A DNA stretch of 64,000 nucleotides, taken from assembly GCA_016463705.1 (NCBI GenBank), contig JAEMQU010000005.1, positions 26,530-90,529 of the forward strand. The letters run 5' to 3'. Position 1 is the first letter of the stretch. Every line of letters begins with the position of its first letter. The stretch is from Opitutales bacterium (GTDB lineage Bacteria; Verrucomicrobiota; Verrucomicrobiia; Opitutales; UBA953). A model generated the notes under the pieces. It was not told the origin of the DNA, searched no databases, and worked only from the letters and a program-made list of their open reading frames with translations. A program made the translations under genes and the position numbers. Positions 55,863 through 64,000 of this stretch are shown one piece after another.

Positions 55863-56732
55863 TTAAGCGGAGCGGCGTTTAGCCGGCTTAGTTTTACGAT
55901 GAGCCAAAGCGCGCAACAAGCTAGCTAACTTTGACTTCATCTCCTTGCGATGAATAATCATGTCGATTAAACCACGCTTCAAAAGAAATTCTGAAGTTTG
56001 AAATCCTTCGGGTAAATCTTGGTTGGTGGTTTCTTTAATCACCCGAGCACCCGCAAAGCCAATCAAGGCACCAGGCTCAGCAACAATGACATCACCCAGC
56101 GTTGCGTAACTTGCCATCACACCCGCCATGGTAGGATTAGTTAAAACAGCAATATAAGGTAAGCCTGCGGTGCGCAATTTTGCTAAGGCTGCACTGGTCT
56201 TTGCCATTTGCATTAAAGATAAAATTCCTTCCTGCATGCGCGCACCACCCGAGGCACAGACCACGACGCACGGACATTTCATTTTAATCGCCCGCTCAAC
56301 CGCACGGGTGACTTTCTCGCCGGCGACAGAACCCATCGAGGCGCCCATGAAAGAAAAATCCATGATAGCGAGGGAAACAGGCAGACCGTCCATTAAGCCG
56401 TGACCACAAATCACTGAATCCTTCAGACCTGATTTTTTCTGGTGTTGAGCAAGGCGCTCAGGATAGGAACCACCCGCTGTAAATTTTAAAGGATCTTTAG
56501 AAGTTAATTTATGATCGGTTTCTTTCCAAGTGCCCTCATCAATTAAAAGTTCAATGCGTCGACGGGTAGATAATCTCTCGTGATAGCCGCTTACTGGAAA
56601 AACATTCCAGTTGGCCTCAAGATCCTTGGAGTAAACCATTTCGCCCGACTGTGGGCATTTAGTCCACAAGCCTGCTGGAATATCTCTCTTTTTAGGAGTA
56701 GGTGTGTGAGTACGTTTACGAAAGACAGCCAT
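55863..56732 (-). CDS. accD: Acetyl-CoA carboxylase carboxyltransferase beta subunit, zinc ribbon degenerate
   Basis: Transfers CO2 from biotin-BCCP to acetyl-CoA to form malonyl-CoA, with AccA. 289 aa from ATG 56732 ([15 protein letters not shown]). The crotonase-like core is intact: [44 protein letters not shown] and [14 protein letters not shown]. At the N-terminus the four-Cys zinc ribbon (CxxC...CxxC) has become KCPQSGEM...VFPVSGYH, so only one of four cysteines remains and no zinc ribbon can form. The enzyme may still work without zinc. accA is not in the window. First gene of an accD-folC-RluA operon. Confidence 0.93.
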   Translation of the reverse strand: MAVFRKRTHTPTPKKRDIPAGLWTKCPQSGEMVYSKDLEANWNVFPVSGYHERLSTRRRIELLIDEGTWKETDHKLTSKDPLKFTAGGSYPERLAQHQKKSGLKDSVICGHGLMDGLPVSLAIMDFSFMGASMGSVAGEKVTRAVERAIKMKCPCVVVCASGGARMQEGILSLMQMAKTSAALAKLRTAGLPYIAVLTNPTMAGVMASYATLGDVIVAEPGALIGFAGARVIKETTNQDLPEGFQTSEFLLKRGLIDMIIHRKEMKSKLASLLRALAHRKTKPAKRRSA

Positions 56733-56838
56733 GATTTGAATGCTCAAGGTTGGCGGGGATTCCACCAAAGCGAAAGGGTAAATAATGCCCAAAAATCCCT
56801 AAAAATGCTAGAAATAGCCCTTTTTGTGCTGATTTTAC

Positions 56839-58218
56839 TTAAGTCCGAGGACTACCCGCCAAGCGCTCCAAAATTAGCTCGTAGGCCTTCACCGCACGTT
56901 CAGCCATTTTGATTTCAAAATTTTCGTCAGGTGCATGCAAGTTGGAATCAGGTGTAAACAATCCAATCATCACGGAATCGAGTCCAGTCTCTCGACGAAT
57001 GTCTCCAATGATGGGCACACTTCCTCCCTCTCTTAAATAGAGCGGTGCTTTTCCGAAAGCTTCAGTGATCGCTTTATCCGCTTCGCGAAAGACTCGAGCT
57101 AAAACAGGATTCTGATCCTTCGGCGTATTAGAACGATCGGGCGGACAAACATAATAAGCCGCGTTGCCCTGCATCTCTTTTATTTCTACCCGCACACCCT
57201 TGGGCGAACGCGCCCGAATCGCCTCAGCCACCTTGCGATGAATATCAACAGGGTCCTGACCAGGAACTAATCGACAAGTAATTTTCGCAAAGACTTTGGA
57301 AGGAATAACCGTCTTGGATCCTTTGCCTTGGTAGCCGCCACCAATACCATTAAATTCTAATGTCGGCGCAAAACGTACCGCTTCGAGTGCATCTAAACCG
57401 GGAGCAGGATGTAATTCATCAACCGCTAAGAATCGACGATACTCATCTTCGGTCATCGGAAGTTTTCTTAATTCTTCTCTCTCCCAGCGCAAAGGTTGCT
57501 CTACACCATCATAGAAACCATCAATAACGACGGCATTATCTGCATCATGCAATGATGCACAAAGTTCGCTCAAAGCTTGGATGGGATTATAAACGGCGCC
57601 GCCGTGTAGGCCCGAGTGTAAATCGGAACGTGGACCAGTGAGGCCAACTTCGAGTCCAATAATTCCGCGCAGACCCGTCGTAATTACAATTTGATCGGAC
57701 GACGGACTGGCGGTGTCCGACAGCAGCACGCAATCCGCTTCCGATAATTCTTTTTTATATTTGTCTAAAAATTCTGGAAAACTCGGTGAACCAATTTCTT
57801 CTTCACCTTCAATTAAGAAAGTGATGCGCAGTGGAAGGTCGGGCTGACGTTTCAAGAGTTGGGCGACAGCGACGACAGCGGTGAGGTGTGGACCTTTATT
57901 ATCGGCAGTACCACGACCCCAAATTTTTCCGTCACGTACGACGGGCTCAAAAGCCGGACTCGTCCAAAGATTTAGTGGATCGGCCGGCTGAACATCATAG
58001 TGTCCGTAAATAACAATATGTGGCCATTCGCTGGGGCCACGACGACGACCTAATACGATGGGGTGCAGAGGGGTTGGAACGACTTCTACCTCGAGCCCGG
58101 CTTTCTTAAGTAAGCCGCAAATATGCTCACGCGCCCCAGTCATTCCCTCATTAAAGGCAGAATCCGTCGAAACACTGGGGTGTTTGACGTACTCAATCAA
58201 TTCACGGATGAAATCCAT
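56839..58218 (-). CDS. M20 family dipeptidase
   Basis: 459 aa from ATG 58218 (MDFIRELIEYVKHPSVS), supported by a promoter abutting it; the frame stays open to 58266. Cocatalytic dizinc aminoacylase/carnosinase fold: metal ligand YGHYDVQPADP with the His-x-Asp, GRGTADNKGPHL with the bridging Asp, catalytic Glu pair in EGEEEIGSPSF, and the dimerisation domain insert GLRGIIGLEVGLTGPRSDLHS. Likely hydrolyses dipeptides or N-acyl amino acids in the cytosol. Divergent from tyrS (99 bases). Confidence 0.9.
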   Translation of the reverse strand: MDFIRELIEYVKHPSVSTDSAFNEGMTGAREHICGLLKKAGLEVEVVPTPLHPIVLGRRRGPSEWPHIVIYGHYDVQPADPLNLWTSPAFEPVVRDGKIWGRGTADNKGPHLTAVVAVAQLLKRQPDLPLRITFLIEGEEEIGSPSFPEFLDKYKKELSEADCVLLSDTASPSSDQIVITTGLRGIIGLEVGLTGPRSDLHSGLHGGAVYNPIQALSELCASLHDADNAVVIDGFYDGVEQPLRWEREELRKLPMTEDEYRRFLAVDELHPAPGLDALEAVRFAPTLEFNGIGGGYQGKGSKTVIPSKVFAKITCRLVPGQDPVDIHRKVAEAIRARSPKGVRVEIKEMQGNAAYYVCPPDRSNTPKDQNPVLARVFREADKAITEAFGKAPLYLREGGSVPIIGDIRRETGLDSVMIGLFTPDSNLHAPDENFEIKMAERAVKAYELILERLAGSPRT

Positions 58219-58223
58219 GTGCC

Positions 58224-58252
58224 CATTAGGGCAGATTGTTGAATAAGTGCAA
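58224..58252 (-). promoter_or_regulatory. Probable promoter of the M20 dipeptidase gene
   Basis: On the minus strand: TTGCAC (58252-58247), 17-base spacer, CTAATG (58229-58224), five bases before the ATG at 58218. Supports that ATG over the upstream one at 58266. Confidence 0.45.
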
Positions 58253-58317
58253 GACACAGCCCTCAATCAGTGGTCGCTTTTTGACTTTTCCCCAAGATAT
58301 CTACAGAAACATTAAAC

Positions 58318-59505
58318 ATGTCCGCCGCGGAACAAATCCAGTCAATGAAGGCCCGCACCGAAAAATTCATCGGTGAGCAGGAAATTATTAAGCGCCTATC
58401 CGCTGGTAAAACTTTGCGCGTCAAACTGGGCGTAGACCCGACACGTCCCGACCTCACATTTGGCCACATGGTGGTACTTAATAAACTCCGTCAATTTCAA
58501 GATCTCGGTCATCAAGCCGTTCTGATTATCGGAGATTATACTACACGCATCGGTGACCCCACGGGCCGGTCCGATACCCGTCCGGTTTTAAGTGAAGCTG
58601 AAATTGAATCCAACGCGCAAACTTACCTCGAACAAGCTTACCGAATTTTAGATTCTAAAAAAACCGAAGTGCGTCGAAACAGTGAGTGGTTTGGAAAAAT
58701 GTCTTTCTTAGATGCACTTAATTTAAGTCGTCAAATGACGGTAGCCCAAATGTTGGTGCGTGATGACTTTGCTAAACGCTACAGCGAGCAAACTCCTATA
58801 TCCATTGTCGAATTCCTCTACCCTCTTTTACAGGGTCATGATTCAGTCATGCTCAAAGCTGATATTGAAATCGGCGGCAGTGATCAATTATTTAACATGA
58901 TGGTCGGTCGCGACCTCCAAGAAAAAGCCGGCCAAGAACCACAAGCCGTTTTGGGAATGCCGCTCCTAGTGGGTCTCGATGGTGAAAAGAAAATGTCGAA
59001 GAGTTTGGGTAACTATATCGCCTTTAACGAAAACCCTAAAGACATGTTCGGTAAAATCATGTCCGTGCCCGATGTCACGATGTGGGTTTACTACCGACTG
59101 CTTCTCGAATGCAGCGACGAAGAAATTAAATCCCTCCAGGCTCAGCACCCGATGGAGATGAAAAAGCAGCTCGCCGTTAAACTCACCGATAAATTCCATG
59201 GCATCGGTGCAGGCTCGAAAGAGCGCCAAGAGTTCGAGACCGTGTTTTCTAAAGGAGGCGTTCGTACCGATATGCCTGAGTTTTCGTGGGATACTTTATC
59301 TGCGGGGGCTCATGATGCTGGAATTGTCGATCTGCTCGCCGCCACTGGACTCTTCCCTTCTAAAAAAGAAATACGCCGACTTATCGAAGGCGGTGCGGTG
59401 AAAATAGGTGATGAAAAAGTTTCAGACCCGGCCCTAAAAGTCTCCCGTCCTACCTCGGAAATTATCATCCAAGCGGGCAAGCGGACTTTTGTGAAGATAA
59501 AGTAA
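58318..59505 (+). CDS. tyrS: Tyrosyl-tRNA synthetase
   Basis: Charges tRNA-Tyr. 395 aa. Class I motifs: HIGH equivalent FGHM (residues 48-51) and KMSKS (225-229); the tyrosine pocket lies in LKADIEIGGSDQLFNMM. C-terminal S4 RNA-binding domain (about 330-395, FPSKKEIRRLIEGGAVKIG). This is the TyrZ-like form with the KMSKS signature. Upstream TTGACT (58281-58286) with TACAGA (58302-58307, spacer 15) may be the promoter. Followed by dnaE after 94 bases. Confidence 0.95.
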   Translation: MSAAEQIQSMKARTEKFIGEQEIIKRLSAGKTLRVKLGVDPTRPDLTFGHMVVLNKLRQFQDLGHQAVLIIGDYTTRIGDPTGRSDTRPVLSEAEIESNAQTYLEQAYRILDSKKTEVRRNSEWFGKMSFLDALNLSRQMTVAQMLVRDDFAKRYSEQTPISIVEFLYPLLQGHDSVMLKADIEIGGSDQLFNMMVGRDLQEKAGQEPQAVLGMPLLVGLDGEKKMSKSLGNYIAFNENPKDMFGKIMSVPDVTMWVYYRLLLECSDEEIKSLQAQHPMEMKKQLAVKLTDKFHGIGAGSKERQEFETVFSKGGVRTDMPEFSWDTLSAGAHDAGIVDLLAATGLFPSKKEIRRLIEGGAVKIGDEKVSDPALKVSRPTSEIIIQAGKRTFVKIK

Positions 59506-59564
59506 TAGTCCAAAACGGGGGATTTGTTAAAGTGTCGGTAAGAATAGGTCTTTTCCCTTCCCCT

Positions 59565-59594
59565 TTGCATGGAGGAGTTACTATTATCTAAATA
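59565..59594 (+). promoter_or_regulatory. Probable promoter of dnaE
   Basis: TTGCAT (59565-59570), 18-base spacer, TAAATA (59589-59594), five bases before the ATG at 59600. Although GGAGG occurs at 59571-59575, it lies inside the spacer, 24 bases from the ATG, and cannot serve as a Shine-Dalgarno sequence. Confidence 0.5.
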
Positions 59595-59599
59595 AGCCC

Positions 59600-62500
59600 A
59601 TGGCCGACGAACATTCCAGTCCTGACTTCGTACACTTACACGTACATACGGACTACAGCATGCTGGATGGTTGCAGCCGTATCGATCGATTAATGGACCG
59701 GGCCTGCGACATGAATATGCGCGCCGTTTCTATTACCGACCACGGAAATCTTTTTGGTCTTTTCGATTTTTGGAACGAAGCCCAAAAGAAATCTAAAAAC
59801 GGCGGAAAGCTTAAACCGCTTTTAGGCTGTGAACTTTATTTAGTCTGGGACCACGCACTGACCGATAAGCCCGATCGCCGAGAACATAAATATTATCACA
59901 TGGGCGTCATCGCTCAAAATTTTAAGGGCTACCAAAATTTAACTAAACTAGTTTCCGATGCCCACGTTCGCGGACTGCATTACAAGCCACGCACAGATAT
60001 CGAACAGTTAACCAAACACTCTGAAGGCCTGATTGGATTCAGTGGATGCCTCCAAGGCGTCATCCCTCAGCACTTGCTTAAAGGCGATTATGAGGCCGCT
60101 CGTAAAGCGTGTGGACGTTTTGTAGAAATTTTTGGGCGCGAAAACTTTGTCATCGAGCTGATGGACCACGGACTCGAAGAACAAAAACGTATTATCGCCG
60201 ATCTACTTAAATTAGCCGACGAATTTAAATTACGGGCCGTCGCTACCAATGACGTTCACTACGTCGATGCCGGTCACGCCGTCGCCCATGATGCGATGCT
60301 CTGTATTCAAACGGGTGCACGCTTAGCCGATGAAAGACGCATGCGCTACAGTGCCCAAGAATTTTACTTAAAAAGCGAAGCGGAGATGTTGCGGATATTT
60401 TCTGAGGCACCTGAAACGATTAAAAATACCGTAGCCATTGCCGAAATGTGCGACGTGCAATTGCCCGTAGGTAAAAATCATTACCCGGTTTACATCTTTA
60501 ATGACGGAGTAAAACCCAAAGCAGACAAAAAAACCGATGAGATTTTAGATGGTTATGAAAAACTTAAAAATAAGATTATCGCCTCTGAGGGCAAGGTGGC
60601 CGAATTTTCTATTTCCGAATCCGTTCGCGATGGCATGCGTAAAAATGCCTCCTACCTTTTAGACTTAGTAAAGAAAGGACTGAAGCAGCGCTACAATATC
60701 GACTACGATGACGTCAAAAACTGGAGTAACGAGAAAAAGCCTGGTCTCCATCAAGCCAGCCCTGCGGAATTGTGTCGCCGGGTAGACTATGAAATGGGCG
60801 TCATCGCCGGTACTGGCTTCGTCGATTATTTTCTGATTGTTTGGGACTTCATCGACTGGGCCCATCAACAAAGCATCCCCGTCGGGCCTGGACGTGGATC
60901 AGGCGCCGGCTCCATCGTCGCCTATTGCTTAAAGATTACCGATATCGACCCGATTCGTTTCGGACTGCTCTTTGAACGTTTTTTAAATCCTGAGCGTGTA
61001 TCCGCTCCGGACTTTGATATCGATTTTTGTATTCGCGGACGTGACGCCGTGGTTAATTACGTTCGTAAAAAATACGGCGCTGATCGCGTCGCCAATATTA
61101 TTACCTTCGGAACTTTCGGAGCGAAGATGGTGGTACGCGACTTAGCGAGAATTCGTGATTTGCCGTTTATTGAATCCAACCGACTCGCAAAATTAATTCC
61201 CGACGACATTAACATTTCCCTCGATGATGCAATTAAGAAATCAAACGAGTTGCGCGAAGAAGTTAATGTAAATCCGCAGGCTGCGAGTATCATGGAAACC
61301 GGCCGCGTGATTGAAGGCATGGTGCGTAATAGCGGAAAGCATGCGTGTGGTATGATTATCGCCGACCGCCCGCTCACTGACATTATTCCTGTCACCGTTC
61401 AAGAAGGCGACCTCACTACCCAGTACTCCAAAGATCCAGTCGAAAAACTAGGTCTACTCAAAATGGACTTCTTGGGACTGAAAACTTTAACGATTATTGA
61501 TGATGCTCAGAAATTAGTACGTAAACACCAGAAGAAGCCCGACTTCGATATCGATAAGGTCGGGTTCGAAGATCCCATTACCTTTAATCTGCTGAATGAG
61601 GCGAAAACCGTTGGCGTTTTCCAGCTTGAATCGACGGGGATGCAATCGCTGTGCCGTCAGTTCAGTATTTCCTCTATCGATGAAATCGTAGCTTTAATTG
61701 CGCTCTATCGTCCGGGCCCTATGCAGTTTATCCCGGAGTTTATTAAGAGTAAAAAAGATGCCGCCAATATTCGTTACGCCCATCCCTTGCTCGAACCAGT
61801 CGCTAAAGAAACCTACGGTATTTTAGTCTACCAAGAACAGGTAATGGAAGCCGCACGAGTGATTGCTGGCTACTCACTCGGGGGCGCGGATCTTCTTCGT
61901 CGGGCCATGGGTAAAAAGATTAAGGAGGAAATGGACAAGCAAAGATCCATCTTCGTCGAAGGCGCCGCCAAAACACATAAAATTGAGAAGAAGAAGGCTG
62001 AGGAAATTTTCGCGACTCTGGAAAAATTTGCAGAATACGGATTTAATAAATCACACTCCGCCGCCTATGCGATTCTCTCGTATCGTACTGCTTACTTAAA
62101 AGCAAATTACCCAGTTGAGTTCATGTCAGCGGTTTTAACTTCCGAACAAGGCAATGCCGATAAACTAGCTGAATTCATGTCAGAGGTGGAGAGCCTCGGA
62201 CTCAAAGCACTCGGTCCCGATGTAAATCAATCCGACACTGACTTTACACCTGTCGTAAAAGATAAAGCTATTCGTTTCGGATTAGGAGCCATTAAGGGTG
62301 TAGGTGAACAAGCCGCACGAGCCATCGTTGCCGAGCGCGAGAAGAATGGACCCTTCAAAGACTTTGCTGAGTTTGTTGAACGGATGGGTGATGAAAATAT
62401 CAATGGTCGCACGCTCGATTGCCTATCGCGCTCGGGCGCCTTCGATTTCAGTGGAGAAGACCGACAGCACTTAGTGGACTCCATTGAGTCGGTGAGAAAA

Positions 62501-63343
62501 TATTTTAGTGCTGAGAAAAAAGAGCGAGCGAGCGGACAAGGAAGTCTCTTCGATATGTTAGGTGCGGAAGATGCAGGCGCGGCACGTCCGTCGGATCTAA
62601 TTTTAAGAAAATCGGCCAAGATGCCTAAACTTGAAATGCTGAATAGCGAAAAACAACTCTTGGGCTTTTATTTAAGCGGTCACCCCCTAGCGGATTATCA
62701 CGGACTCGATGAAATTATTTCTACCTTAACCACCACGCCCGATCGTCTTGAGTTAAACAAGGAGGAGAGACATCTCGTTAGAATTTGTGGAATTGTCGGT
62801 GGGCTAGAAAAGAAATTCACGAAGAAAGATAATCGGGCCTGGGCTTTATTTACGATTTCTTCCCGAAAAATTACCTTTGGCGTGAATATGTTTTCTGAAG
62901 CGTATGACGCTTTTGCGAATATCAAAGACGGAGAACTCCCCTTACTTATGGATGGCTCACACATCATTGCTGATGCCCGTCTTGTTTATCGAGAAGAGCG
63001 CAGTGAGTGGTCGGTGAATGTTCACTCCGTTCAGCCTCTGCGGAATGCTCCGAGCTTAATTAAGAAAATTCTCTTTGCCTTGAAACCAGGGCCTGAGGCT
63101 GCTGAGTTCATGGAAAAGATTGTCGTCCATACACGCCGCGTGGATGGACGCAGTGTGGTGCAAATTGGCTTCCTGCAACCCGATGGCAGAATCTTAGTTG
63201 CCGAAGCCGCCAATGCCATGAGCACGCGCTTTGATCCTACCACCTATGCGTTTTTTGCAAAGCACCCTGCTTGTGTCGGTGTGCAAATTGAAGCGACCCC
63301 ACCCTCACAACCCCCCCAGCGTAAATTTGGTCCACGCGGGTAA
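59600..63343 (+). CDS. dnaE: DNA polymerase III alpha subunit
   Basis: Replicative polymerase catalytic subunit. 1247 aa, longer than E. coli DnaE (about 1160). PHP domain starts [18 protein letters not shown]; polymerase active site [14 protein letters not shown]; palm/fingers blocks [32 protein letters not shown] and LRRAMGKKI; helix-hairpin region [14 protein letters not shown]; clamp-binding motif QGSLFDML near residue 980; C-terminal OB-fold [13 protein letters not shown]. About 50 extra charged residues are inserted between PHP and palm (roughly residues 300-375). PHP metal ligands appear largely kept, so a proofreading or phosphatase role for PHP is possible. No Shine-Dalgarno sequence. 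Confidence 0.96.
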   Translation: MADEHSSPDFVHLHVHTDYSMLDGCSRIDRLMDRACDMNMRAVSITDHGNLFGLFDFWNEAQKKSKNGGKLKPLLGCELYLVWDHALTDKPDRREHKYYHMGVIAQNFKGYQNLTKLVSDAHVRGLHYKPRTDIEQLTKHSEGLIGFSGCLQGVIPQHLLKGDYEAARKACGRFVEIFGRENFVIELMDHGLEEQKRIIADLLKLADEFKLRAVATNDVHYVDAGHAVAHDAMLCIQTGARLADERRMRYSAQEFYLKSEAEMLRIFSEAPETIKNTVAIAEMCDVQLPVGKNHYPVYIFNDGVKPKADKKTDEILDGYEKLKNKIIASEGKVAEFSISESVRDGMRKNASYLLDLVKKGLKQRYNIDYDDVKNWSNEKKPGLHQASPAELCRRVDYEMGVIAGTGFVDYFLIVWDFIDWAHQQSIPVGPGRGSGAGSIVAYCLKITDIDPIRFGLLFERFLNPERVSAPDFDIDFCIRGRDAVVNYVRKKYGADRVANIITFGTFGAKMVVRDLARIRDLPFIESNRLAKLIPDDINISLDDAIKKSNELREEVNVNPQAASIMETGRVIEGMVRNSGKHACGMIIADRPLTDIIPVTVQEGDLTTQYSKDPVEKLGLLKMDFLGLKTLTIIDDAQKLVRKHQKKPDFDIDKVGFEDPITFNLLNEAKTVGVFQLESTGMQSLCRQFSISSIDEIVALIALYRPGPMQFIPEFIKSKKDAANIRYAHPLLEPVAKETYGILVYQEQVMEAARVIAGYSLGGADLLRRAMGKKIKEEMDKQRSIFVEGAAKTHKIEKKKAEEIFATLEKFAEYGFNKSHSAAYAILSYRTAYLKANYPVEFMSAVLTSEQGNADKLAEFMSEVESLGLKALGPDVNQSDTDFTPVVKDKAIRFGLGAIKGVGEQAARAIVAEREKNGPFKDFAEFVERMGDENINGRTLDCLSRSGAFDFSGEDRQHLVDSIESVRKYFSAEKKERASGQGSLFDMLGAEDAGAARPSDLILRKSAKMPKLEMLNSEKQLLGFYLSGHPLADYHGLDEIISTLTTTPDRLELNKEERHLVRICGIVGGLEKKFTKKDNRAWALFTISSRKITFGVNMFSEAYDAFANIKDGELPLLMDGSHIIADARLVYREERSEWSVNVHSVQPLRNAPSLIKKILFALKPGPEAAEFMEKIVVHTRRVDGRSVVQIGFLQPDGRILVAEAANAMSTRFDPTTYAFFAKHPACVGVQIEATPPSQPPQRKFGPRG

Positions 63344-63388
63344 GTATTTACAAAAATTCGTCGTAGGTTATTTTAAGAAAATTAGTAC

Positions 63389-64000
63389 ATGAAGTTGCCA
63401 AATACCTATATAATTAACCTCGAACGCGATGTTCAGCGACTAGATGCAGTGACTAAAAATCTGAATATGCTAGGTCTGCCCTTTAGGCGCATAGCAGGAG
63501 TAGTCGGTAAAGAACTTCCAGACTGGGAAAAGTATGTCGACCTGAAGGCTTACGCTAAAAGAAATCGTCGCACGACACCGAAACTAGGAGAGGTTGGTTG
63601 TTACCTAAGTCACCTAAAGGCCATGGAAACCTTTCTTCAAACAAATGAACCCTGGTGCATTATCTTGGAAGATGACGCCGAGGTTTTACCAGAGTGCCTT
63701 GCAGTGATTAACGATTTAGCAGCTACGGATGACTGGGACTTAGTTAAGTTGTTTAACTTCCATCATGGGCTCCCATTCAAAAAACGTTTGTTGGGATTAA
63801 ACCACCATTTAGTCATACATTTAACGCGAACCACATCCAACGCCGCCTATGCCATTAACCGAAGAGCTGCACAAAAATTACTTAGGTCAGCGCTTCCAAT
63901 CACCGAGCAAATTGATCACGCCATTGATCGCCCCTGGGAAACTAGACTTCGCATACGAGGCGTGCGACCCATGCCAGTAACACTAGCCACGGGCTCCCAG
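63389..64000 (+). CDS. Glycosyltransferase family 25, cut by the window edge
   Basis: Open from ATG 63389 to the right edge (204 codons), C-terminus outside the window. LOS/LPS-type GT25: N-terminus TYIINLERDVQRLDAV, GEVGCYLSHLKAMETF, acidic nucleotide-sugar motif WCIILEDDAEVLP, NAAYAINRRAAQKLL and QIDHAIDRPWETRL. GT25 enzymes add galactose or similar sugars to lipo-oligosaccharide. May open a polysaccharide gene cluster to the right. 45 bases after dnaE. Confidence 0.88.
   Translation, partial: MKLPNTYIINLERDVQRLDAVTKNLNMLGLPFRRIAGVVGKELPDWEKYVDLKAYAKRNRRTTPKLGEVGCYLSHLKAMETFLQTNEPWCIILEDDAEVLPECLAVINDLAATDDWDLVKLFNFHHGLPFKKRLLGLNHHLVIHLTRTTSNAAYAINRRAAQKLLRSALPITEQIDHAIDRPWETRLRIRGVRPMPVTLATGSQ

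Noticed and set aside
59571-59575. GGAGG as a Shine-Dalgarno site for dnaE
   Set aside because: It is 24 bases from the ATG, far beyond usable spacing, and lies inside the spacer of a well-placed promoter.

Overview
The window is 64 kb of ordinary, densely packed bacterial chromosome with no gene-free stretch over 300 bases. I see no rRNA, phage, insertion sequence, CRISPR array or plasmid module. Four traits point to the PVC superphylum, most likely Verrucomicrobiota (Opitutae-like): a UvrA polypeptide made of two UvrA copies in tandem, exported coiled-coil/ClpP-fold proteins, a Bacillus-ordered caa3 oxidase operon, and start codons that almost never carry a Shine-Dalgarno sequence. The taxon is an inference, because no 16S gene is present. 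The cell looks like an aerobic, Gram-negative-type heterotroph (LptF/G permease, lipoproteins, phosphatidylserine decarboxylase, SDH and cytochrome oxidase).

Layout. 0-6.6 kb: tandem UvrA (cut at the left edge), pdxJ-acpS, dprA. 6.6-12.2 kb: SanA-like protein divergent from an NtrC-type regulator that has its own sigma-54 promoter and a palindromic upstream site; a GH43/GH32-like lipoprotein; a putative DNA glycosylase-family protein and a gamma-carbonic anhydrase; rplU-rpmA with a strong terminator. 12.2-15.1 kb: small unknown gene, MATE exporter, orphan ABC ATPase. 15.2-21.5 kb: a proteolysis block, with clpP-rhomboid-prc facing two tandem exported ClpP-fold proteins. 21.5-24.7 kb: psd, tRNA-Leu, HAD-like protein, Rrf2 regulator, coiled-coil membrane protein, mscL. 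24.7-31.5 kb: YhaM-like nuclease-queA, unknown anchored protein, voltage-gated-type K+ channel, metK-ahcY. 31.7-36.8 kb: GH20 enzyme and the sdhCAB operon. 37-45.1 kb: pyrG with a terminator-like leader hairpin, LptF/G permease, and the ctaCDEFG operon. 45.4-51.3 kb: folP, tRNA-Thr, PEGA lipoprotein, gcvT-gcvH-thiH-rsmE. 51.2-59.5 kb: unknown membrane protein, PatB-like C-S lyase, comF, RluA-family synthase, folC, accD, M20 dipeptidase, tyrS. 59.6-64 kb: dnaE and the start of a GT25 glycosyltransferase running off the right edge.

The most distinctive signals are: (i) at least seven promoters of the form TTGnnn-16/18-TAnnnT whose -10 box ends only 4-9 bases before the start codon, implying leaderless mRNAs; (ii) the 6-kb proteolysis block with three ClpP-fold proteins, two of them apparently periplasmic; (iii) the sigma-54 promoter plus palindrome at the NtrC-type regulator; (iv) a candidate attenuator in front of pyrG; (v) an AccD that has lost three of its four zinc-ribbon cysteines; (vi) the double UvrA. 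None of these is proven from sequence alone. No single obviously new defence or mobile system was found.
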